From: Kiritimatiellia bacterium
GTDB lineage: Bacteria; Verrucomicrobiota; Kiritimatiellia; RFP12; UBA1067
Direction: 5' to 3'
DNA: 37,351 bases
NCBI GenBank assembly: GCA_027858965.1
Contig: JAQIBS010000248.1
Location: forward strand, 1-37,351
The notes beneath the pieces are model-generated. The model saw only the letters and a program-made list of their open reading frames with translations. It was not told the DNA's origin and did no database searches. Of the stretch, positions 31,535 through 37,351 are shown piece after piece (the first letter of the stretch is position 1; each line of letters begins with the position of its first letter). The translations under genes and the position numbers were made by a program.

Positions 31535-32797
31535 ATGAAGAATTTAAAATGGATTTTGACGTTCTCTCTTGTGTTGAGTAGTTTTTTGTCTGCGATCGCT
31601 GGCACAAAAGAAGCCAATTATGACGAAGCAAAAGTTCCGAAATACAAAATGATTGACCCTTTGGTGATGGCTGATGGTACAGGAGTCGCAGACAAAAAGG
31701 GTTGGAGGAAACGTAGGGCTGAGATACAGAAGCTGTTTGAACAGCAGGTCTATGGTAAAACACCTGAACCCAAAACCGTGCGTTTTGAAGTTGTTGAACA
31801 AGGAACCAGTGCATTGGATGGTAAGGCGGTGCGTCGTCAGGTCCGCGCACACTTCACAGATAAACCCGATGGTCCGGGTATGGATATTCTGATCTATCTT
31901 CCGGCAAAGGCAACTGGGCCAGTGCCGATATTTGTAGGACTGAATTTTAATGGCAATCAGACCATTTGTGAAGACCCGGGTATTCGTATTTCAAAAGGTT
32001 ATATCAGAAACAACCAGAAGTATGGTGTTACAAACAACAGAGGTATGGAAAAAAACCGTGGTCGGTCATCTCACTTATGGGCTGTTGATATGATACTGTC
32101 GCGAGGCTACGGTCTTGCTACTATGCATTGCGGTGAAATGGAACCCGATCATAGCGAGGGCTTTTCTGAGAGCGTACGCGCTCTTTATCCGTACTCAGTA
32201 GCTGACAGTTGGGCTGCCATCGGTGCCTGGTCCTGGGGCTTGAGTCGGGCGGTTGATTATTTTGAAACAGACAAACAGATTGATGCGAAGCGCGTGATTG
32301 TAATTGGTCATTCCCGGCTGGGAAAGACCTCGCTGTGGGCCGGTGCCTGCGATGAACGTTTTGCGATGGTTATTTCGAATGACTCCGGGTGTGGCGGTGC
32401 CGCTTTATCAAAACGCGCATTTGGTGAAACTGTCGAGAGAATCAATGGAAATTTTCCGCATTGGTTCTGTGGTAACTTCAAGCAATACAACAGCAATGAA
32501 GCAGCTTTGCCACTGGATCAGCACATGTTGCTTTCAATGGTAGCACCCCGTCCTCTTTATGTTGCCAGTGCTGCCGAAGATCTCTGGGCAGATCCGCATG
32601 GCGAATTTCTTGCTGCCCGAGCAGCTTCGCCGGTCTACCAGCTGCTTGGAACGGCAGGATTGCCGGCCATGGAGATGCCGCAGGTTGATATGCCGGTACA
32701 CGGACGTATCGGCTATCATGTCCGCACTGGCAAACATAGCGTAACCGAGTTTGACTGGAAGCAGTATCTGAATTTTGCGGATAAGAATGTGAAGTAA
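31535..32797 (+). CDS. CE15-type glucuronoyl esterase
   Basis: From the ATG at 31535 (AAAGGATT upstream) this is 420 residues with a signal peptide (LTFSLVLSSFLSAIAG). The alpha/beta-hydrolase nucleophile is S260 in GHSRLGKTSLWAGA, the CE15-type SRxGK region. It is followed by DERFAMVISNDSGCGGAALS, MVAPRPLYVASAAEDLWADP, and H401 in GKHSVTEFDW as the catalytic histidine. CE15 enzymes cleave the ester between 4-O-methyl-glucuronic acid of xylan and lignin alcohols. The C-terminal end matches bacterial members. Together with the GH3 enzyme it suggests xylan or lignin-carbohydrate degradation, which is inferred. A terminator follows its stop. Confidence 0.88.
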   Translation: MKNLKWILTFSLVLSSFLSAIAGTKEANYDEAKVPKYKMIDPLVMADGTGVADKKGWRKRRAEIQKLFEQQVYGKTPEPKTVRFEVVEQGTSALDGKAVRRQVRAHFTDKPDGPGMDILIYLPAKATGPVPIFVGLNFNGNQTICEDPGIRISKGYIRNNQKYGVTNNRGMEKNRGRSSHLWAVDMILSRGYGLATMHCGEMEPDHSEGFSESVRALYPYSVADSWAAIGAWSWGLSRAVDYFETDKQIDAKRVIVIGHSRLGKTSLWAGACDERFAMVISNDSGCGGAALSKRAFGETVERINGNFPHWFCGNFKQYNSNEAALPLDQHMLLSMVAPRPLYVASAAEDLWADPHGEFLAARAASPVYQLLGTAGLPAMEMPQVDMPVHGRIGYHVRTGKHSVTEFDWKQYLNFADKNVK

Positions 32798-32821
32798 TGC
32801 GCTCGCCGCGCATTACTTTAT
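32792..32821 (+). terminator. Rho-independent terminator after CE15 gene
   Basis: An 11-bp stem (AAGTAATGCGC / GCGCATTACTT) with a 5-base loop overlaps the stop codon and is followed by T-rich sequence (TTTATT). It should end transcription of the esterase gene. Confidence 0.75.
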
Positions 32822-32995
32822 TCCGCTTCGCGAAATTGCATTATGGAAGGGCCAGTTTATTAGCAGGCTTCGCCTGTGTTTGCTTTAATGTTGGGCTGTT
32901 GGTATTGCCCGTATATATATGCTTCGTTTGCTTTCTGTTGCTTGAAAAGGCGCAGAGGGATTATGGCATTAAATTAAAAGGTTCCTTTTCAATAG

Positions 32996-33157
32996 GGGGA
33001 TCATCCGCATGATGTTGACTTTGCCACCAATAACGGGGCAACGGGTATTTACGTGCTTACCGGACATGGAATGAATCATAGAGATCAGATTCCTGAAGAT
33101 GCCGTTGTTGCATCGGGAATTGGTGAGGCGGCAGATTATATTATGGGAGCAGTATGA
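32996..33157 (+). pseudogene. C-terminal remnant of a HAD-superfamily phosphatase
   Basis: After a stop at 32993-32995 the frame reads GDHPHDVDFATNNGATGIYV and then TGHGMNHRDQ. This is the motif IV region (GD...D) and end of a HAD phosphatase, of the type found in D-glycero-D-manno-heptose bisphosphate phosphatase-like or histidinol-phosphatase-like proteins. The catalytic DxDxT half is absent. The TGA at 33155-33157 overlaps the next start as ATGA, so the vanished gene was once coupled to the glycosidase. Confidence 0.55.
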
Positions 33158-36100
33158 GAGTGATTAGATGGATTGTTTGGCTTGTATTGATAGCATCGGT
33201 TGGCTTTGGCCAGGAAAAGTGGGAGCACTCCGTTGTTGCCTCACATCTTAATGAGTGGTATCCGCTGCGGCTTGATATGGTAGAGGATGCGGGCAGGCTG
33301 ACTCTGCATTCAGAAAAAAACAGCAGGGGATTTGCCCTGATCCGCAGGATGCCCGCACGCAGATGTATTTCCATAGATGCGGAAATCAAGGTGTTCCGGC
33401 GACTATGTAAGAGTGGTTGGAATTATGCAGGTATAACGCTGTATCAGGATGATGCCAACTTTTGGATGCTGGCACTGGTCGAAGGACCTGATGGAACGCA
33501 CAGTGTCGATTTCCTTGAGAATCATGCAGGGGTCTGGCAGGCTCAGAATGCTGCTGATACCGCTTTGAAACGTGAAGGGACTGTCTCTTTTCCCTGGGTT
33601 GCGGGAGAGTCATATAAACTGAGTCTCTCCATTTGCAAGGGGTTTGTGCGGGCGCAGGTTGCTGACACTGAAGGTGATCATGTGATCAATAAGGCCTTTT
33701 TTCAGCTGACAGATGTTCCTGCGATCCGTTATGGACGTCCAGGGGTGATTCTGAATGGCTCTGATGCAGCTGTCTGTAATGTCAGGGTAGGTTCTTCTTT
33801 GGCGCCACCTGTGCCGATCGGCATCAATCTTCAACACGGTTCCCTTGGCCGGCTGGCGTTGCTTGATGATGATCTTCCCGGGCATGACCGCGCCGCTAAT
33901 TCCTGTCTTGCCGATGCTTTGACAGAGAGGGGATTTGGCGTTACCCTCCTTTCGGCAGAACAGCTTGTTGCCCCTGATCTGCTAACCGCTGACATATTCG
34001 ACATTGTGGTGGTTCCGCAGTGCCAGAGTATTCCGGTTCAGGCAGGAGAGATTCTGACTCAGTTTGCCGGAGGAGGAGGGGATCTTATTTTTCTGGGCGG
34101 CCCTATGTCCCGTGAGTCTCTGCTTAAGGTTGGCGAATGCTGGCTGGACAAGGCTGGCCAGAGAGCTCTTTATAAGGACGTTGTTCCGGCATTTCGTCCC
34201 TTTGAGATCGGTCCGGATTTTGATGTTTCAGCATGGCGGCGCTCCTCTCCGGGTGACAGCAGGAGCTCCTCTTTCCGTGTTGTTAATGAGGGCCTTGATG
34301 GCACTGCCTGTCTCAGGATGGATATCCCTGAACTGGCTGGTTGGGATGTACGAAATTCACCCAAAATCCCGGCTCTGTTCGCTAAAGGTGATAATCTTTT
34401 TACATTTCTGGCAAAGGGCTGTGAACGCACCTCGCAGCTGGCTGTTGAGATGATGGAGGAGGATGGTTCCCGCTGGATAGCAACGGCATCACTGACCTCT
34501 GAATGGCAACGGGTTGGTCTACGTTTGGTGGATTTTAAGTACTGGCGTGATTCGTCCGTGAAAAATCGAGGAGAAAAGGGCGACCAGCTGAATCCACAGG
34601 TCGCGGTGCATCTCGGCTTTGGTTTGTCATCATCGCATACACCGACCGTGCCTAGCGGAAAACATACTCTCTGGATTGCGGATGTCGGTTCAGCCCTGGA
34701 CCCGCTTTCCGCTGCTTCACATATATCGGATAGCTCCTCAGTATATATTGAAACCATATCTCCCTTCTATAAGGTTCATGTGATGAGCGGTGATCTCTCG
34801 GTTCAGGTTTTAAAGGAAGCGTTCACTGAAACTTCGCCTGCTGTGATGCAGTCTGTTCATCCGCAGAGTGTGGTCTGCGCTATTCCCCGTATGCTGGGTG
34901 AGGGTTTTGAACGTAATGCGCCCTGGCGTTTTATTCCTCTGGCTACCGCATCTCGTAGCGATGGTAAAACCTCTGGTGTCTGTGAATGGCTGTTGCTGAA
35001 TAAACGTCCGTTGTCCAATGGACAGGCAGTGGCTGGTTTCGGCTATACTGATCCTGCGGTCTGGTCATCACCGATTGTAATTGATCGCATTGTGCAGGTG
35101 GCGGTAGGAATGCGTGGAGGTATGTTCTTTGCAGAGGCCGGCACAGAGCATTTTGCCTACTGGCCTGGTGAACCGATACGGATTGGTGCACATATCCGCG
35201 CTTTTGGTAAAGAGCCGCGAGAGGCAACCGTTGAATGTGATATTCGCAGGGGAGATCAGGTGCTCTGGCATAAGCGTTTTCAACAGAAGTTTGAAAAAGG
35301 GATGGCTAAGATCGAGGTTGTCTGGCAACCTCCCGCAGAGGCTGCGGAGTATGCCATTGAATTCCGGCTGATTGACGCTGATGGAGATGTTGCTGATGTT
35401 ATCCGTCACGGCTTTGCGGTACTGGATACCTCCCGTGCACCGAAAGCGTCGTTCATAACAGCCAGGGATGGAGATTTCTGGCTTGAGGGAAAGAAATGGT
35501 ATCCCGTGGGTATCAACTATTGGCCACTCTATATTTCCGGTATGCAGAAGGAGGATTATTGGGCGGGATGGATGCGCGATGGCTACTACGCTCCTGCCCT
35601 GGTTGAACGTGATATGAATCTCATGGCAGATATGGGGATTAATATGCTGAGCATTCAGACTCCGCCGGTGGGTGAATATCGCAATCTGCTCCATGTTCTA
35701 CGACTCTGCAAGAAATACGGTATGCATGCCAACCTCTTTATGGGGCAGGCTTCACCACTGGCTTTCAGAGAAACCGAGCTGAAGGAGTATCTGGAAACGG
35801 CACGTATATCCGACAATCCAACGGTTTTTGCATACGACACAATCTGGGAGCCCGGCAATCACGTTTTCAAGAACGATGCCGCCCGTGCCAAATGGGATGC
35901 GCAATGGCGGGCATGGATCAATGAGCAATACGGGTCGGTTTCCAACGCGGAAAAGAACTGGTCATACAAGGCTCGACGCAATAGTGCCGGGGATGTCATC
36001 TCTCCTCCAGATAAGCACTTTCGTGAGGATGGTGAGTGGCGCATCATGATGGCGGCTTATCGGAGGTTCATGGACAATCTGACCAGCCGCAAATGGAACA

Positions 36101-37179
36101 AGGCTTCACGTAAATTGCGGGAGCTTGATCCTAATCATCTGATCAGTTTCCGGCAGGGTAATACATTGCCTTATGACTTTGCTCTGACCGGTCCGGTGAA
36201 GCATATCGACTTTATCTGCCCCGAGGGTTATTCCATTCGCAATACAGATGAGGGAGAGGATGCGATCGGTTTCATAACCCGCTATGTGCACCATACAACA
36301 GGTGGCAAACCGATCATCTGGTCCGAATTCGGTAAGAGCGTATGGGACAGAGTTCAGATGAAATGGAAGCAATCGGCGATTGTAGAGCAGGGGTTGTATT
36401 CGGAGCGTTTTTATCGCACCGCACTTGCGGCCGGTGCCAATGGTACTGCTCCCTGGTGGTGGCCGGGTGGTTACCGTGTGGGTGAAGGCAGCGATTTCGG
36501 TATTGTCGAACCCGATCTCACAGAGCGTCCTGCAGCGCAGCTGATCCGTGAGTATGCGCCCCGTTTCAAGCAGTCCCGAGAAAAACCGCAAGCTGATACA
36601 TGGATGACCTATGACCGTGATGCGCATGCGGGCGGATACTGGCGGGCTGCTTTGCATGAAGGGGGAGAGGCCTACCATCGTGCTGTCACGCAGGGTCGCA
36701 TGCTGGGCATACGTACACTGGGAACTGGGCACGACTCTGTGACCGTTCCGCTCACCGCCGTTGGCAATCTGCCTTGTGACGGCACCAATCCACCCAAATA
36801 TCTTGATGCTGAGTTCAACCTGTTGCAGGTCATGGATGTAACAGGAGTCTGGCGTGATGTTGCAGATGGCTCCGAAATTCAGGTGGCAACTGGTAAATCT
36901 GTGCGGATACGCGCATCGCTTGCTAATATTCAGGAGGCGGCCTGGCTGCCACCCTCTGAAGCAGGAGACTCCGCCGGTGGAGTTGCTTTGGTTGCTCGGG
37001 TCGCTGGCAAAGAGGTCAGCTGTTATCCCCTCAAGCGCCGCACTTCATATTTAGCTGATGCTGAGTTCGGTGAATTGATGTTCCCGCAGATAGAGAAGGA
37101 CACCTTGCTCTCTCTGCGTTTGGAGGCACGAGGGCGCACCCCCTTCGGTGAATCGCGCATCTTCACCTTGCATCTTTGA
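33154..37179 (+). CDS. Very large multidomain secreted glycosidase (clan GH-A-like)
   Basis: The 1341-aa protein begins with a signal peptide (VIRWIVWLVLIASVGFG). Residues about 20-205 form a concanavalin-like domain (WNYAGITLYQDDANFWMLA). Residues about 215-335 resemble a glutamine-amidotransferase-like Rossmann fold (FDIVVVPQCQSIPVQAGEI, GGDLIFLGGP). About 345-520 is a carbohydrate-binding-module-like beta-sandwich. About 660-770 is an Ig-like linker (EPIRIGAHIRAFGKE). The catalytic barrel starts near 779 (GKKWYPVGINYWPLY). Candidate acid/base E899 (TIWEPGNH) and nucleophile E1058 (IIWSEFGKS) are placed as on strands beta4 and beta7 of clan GH-A enzymes. A smaller beta domain ends the protein. 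The GH family and substrate are not clear to me. A beta-galactosidase or beta-mannosidase activity is possible. Confidence 0.75.
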   Translation: MRVIRWIVWLVLIASVGFGQEKWEHSVVASHLNEWYPLRLDMVEDAGRLTLHSEKNSRGFALIRRMPARRCISIDAEIKVFRRLCKSGWNYAGITLYQDDANFWMLALVEGPDGTHSVDFLENHAGVWQAQNAADTALKREGTVSFPWVAGESYKLSLSICKGFVRAQVADTEGDHVINKAFFQLTDVPAIRYGRPGVILNGSDAAVCNVRVGSSLAPPVPIGINLQHGSLGRLALLDDDLPGHDRAANSCLADALTERGFGVTLLSAEQLVAPDLLTADIFDIVVVPQCQSIPVQAGEILTQFAGGGGDLIFLGGPMSRESLLKVGECWLDKAGQRALYKDVVPAFRPFEIGPDFDVSAWRRSSPGDSRSSSFRVVNEGLDGTACLRMDIPELAGWDVRNSPKIPALFAKGDNLFTFLAKGCERTSQLAVEMMEEDGSRWIATASLTSEWQRVGLRLVDFKYWRDSSVKNRGEKGDQLNPQVAVHLGFGLSSSHTPTVPSGKHTLWIADVGSALDPLSAASHISDSSSVYIETISPFYKVHVMSGDLSVQVLKEAFTETSPAVMQSVHPQSVVCAIPRMLGEGFERNAPWRFIPLATASRSDGKTSGVCEWLLLNKRPLSNGQAVAGFGYTDPAVWSSPIVIDRIVQVAVGMRGGMFFAEAGTEHFAYWPGEPIRIGAHIRAFGKEPREATVECDIRRGDQVLWHKRFQQKFEKGMAKIEVVWQPPAEAAEYAIEFRLIDADGDVADVIRHGFAVLDTSRAPKASFITARDGDFWLEGKKWYPVGINYWPLYISGMQKEDYWAGWMRDGYYAPALVERDMNLMADMGINMLSIQTPPVGEYRNLLHVLRLCKKYGMHANLFMGQASPLAFRETELKEYLETARISDNPTVFAYDTIWEPGNHVFKNDAARAKWDAQWRAWINEQYGSVSNAEKNWSYKARRNSAGDVISPPDKHFREDGEWRIMMAAYRRFMDNLTSRKWNKASRKLRELDPNHLISFRQGNTLPYDFALTGPVKHIDFICPEGYSIRNTDEGEDAIGFITRYVHHTTGGKPIIWSEFGKSVWDRVQMKWKQSAIVEQGLYSERFYRTALAAGANGTAPWWWPGGYRVGEGSDFGIVEPDLTERPAAQLIREYAPRFKQSREKPQADTWMTYDRDAHAGGYWRAALHEGGEAYHRAVTQGRMLGIRTLGTGHDSVTVPLTAVGNLPCDGTNPPKYLDAEFNLLQVMDVTGVWRDVADGSEIQVATGKSVRIRASLANIQEAAWLPPSEAGDSAGGVALVARVAGKEVSCYPLKRRTSYLADAEFGELMFPQIEKDTLLSLRLEARGRTPFGESRIFTLHL

Positions 37180-37195
37180 TTTTTCAGTCGTCTGT

Positions 37196-37214
37196 CGGCA
37201 GGGCGCATCTGCCG
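37196..37214 (+). repeat. Hairpin downstream of the large glycosidase
   Basis: CGGCAG and CTGCCG form a 6-bp stem around a 7-base loop, 16 bases after the stop. No T-run follows, so it is a weak terminator candidate at best. The similar string GCATCTGCCGTT near 31388 suggests a shared repeat. Confidence 0.3.
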
Positions 37215-37342
37215 TTATGTTGCGCACAACATAATCGCAGTTATGTTGCGAAGAGTATTATGTTGCGTACTTTGGTAAATATTCGTAAATCGTCTTGTAT
37301 TTGATGCTGATAGAGGATTCTGAAGGAATTTACGCAACATAA
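37215..37342. repeat. Cluster of TTATGTTGCG motifs, possible mobile-element end
   Basis: The 10-mer TTATGTTGCG occurs at 37215-37224, 37241-37250 and 37258-37267. Its inverse is found at 37225-37234 (one mismatch) and 37333-37342 (exact). The same 10-mer appears at 2502-2511. Closely spaced direct and inverted copies look like binding sites for a recombinase or the end of an element that continues beyond the window. Confidence 0.5.
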
Positions 37343-37351
37343 TGTCAGCGA

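Noticed and set aside
36106..36732. 208-aa minus-strand ORF inside the large glycosidase
   Set aside because: Antisense shadow of the catalytic barrel with no family features.
37215..37342. CRISPR array
   Set aside because: The repeated unit is only 10 bases, spacing is irregular and copies occur in both orientations.

Overview
The window looks like a chromosomal segment of a heterotrophic bacterium from the PVC group (Kiritimatiellota, Lentisphaerota or a Verrucomicrobiota relative). This is an inference from gene content: large secreted FAD_oxidored proteins with HEAT-like tails, a DoxX membrane domain fused to a soluble barrel-like domain, a Tat-exported Gfo/Idh/MocA oxidoreductase, a CE15-type glucuronoyl esterase, a GH3 enzyme with a PA14 insert, and a very large multidomain glycosidase. 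No rRNA, tRNA or CRISPR array was seen.

Positions 1-8,600 are an accessory island. It opens with the 3' end of an Hsp90-like ATPase gene coupled to an unusual radical SAM gene, both visibly AT-rich. On the minus strand follows a compact four-gene unit, transcribed 5927 to 2891: an unrecognised 123-aa protein, an MqsA/YgiT-type zinc-finger HTH protein, a KGGVGR-variant P-loop ATPase with a TPR-like tail, and a small bacterial PH-domain protein. Downstream lies a decayed partial copy of the PH gene. This unit is the best candidate for an undescribed (possibly defence or stress) system. Beyond it are toxin-antitoxin material (an orphan antitoxin-like ORF, a PIN toxin with its partner, a MazF/PemK pair), a possible integron attC-like site, and short mobile-element-like repeats that sit exactly where two unrelated genes are broken. 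A slyX homologue closes the island.

Positions 8,700-21,128 hold the DoxX fusion protein (minus strand), two tandem paralogous FAD-dependent oxidoreductases with duplicated FAD-binding halves and HEAT-like tails, an AAA/DUF4143 ATPase with a good promoter, and a probable operon of a PRMT-like methyltransferase, an internally deleted GH16 pseudogene and a secreted protein of unknown function. Positions 21,129-23,000 hold interspersed repeats, a MarC-family membrane protein and a second MazF pair with a convincing promoter and operator.

Positions 23,297-37,179 look like a carbohydrate-related region. They encode the Tat-exported oxidoreductase, a secreted nucleoside hydrolase, a hybrid sensor kinase with a periplasmic ABC-substrate-binding-like sensor, a GH3/PA14 enzyme divergent from a CE15 esterase that ends in a clear terminator, a remnant of a HAD phosphatase, and a 1341-aa clan GH-A-like glycosidase. 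CE15 and GH3 together suggest glucuronoxylan-type plant material, but that is inference. The right edge has five copies of a 10-bp motif (TTATGTTGCG) in both orientations. The same motif lies directly after the radical SAM gene at the left edge.
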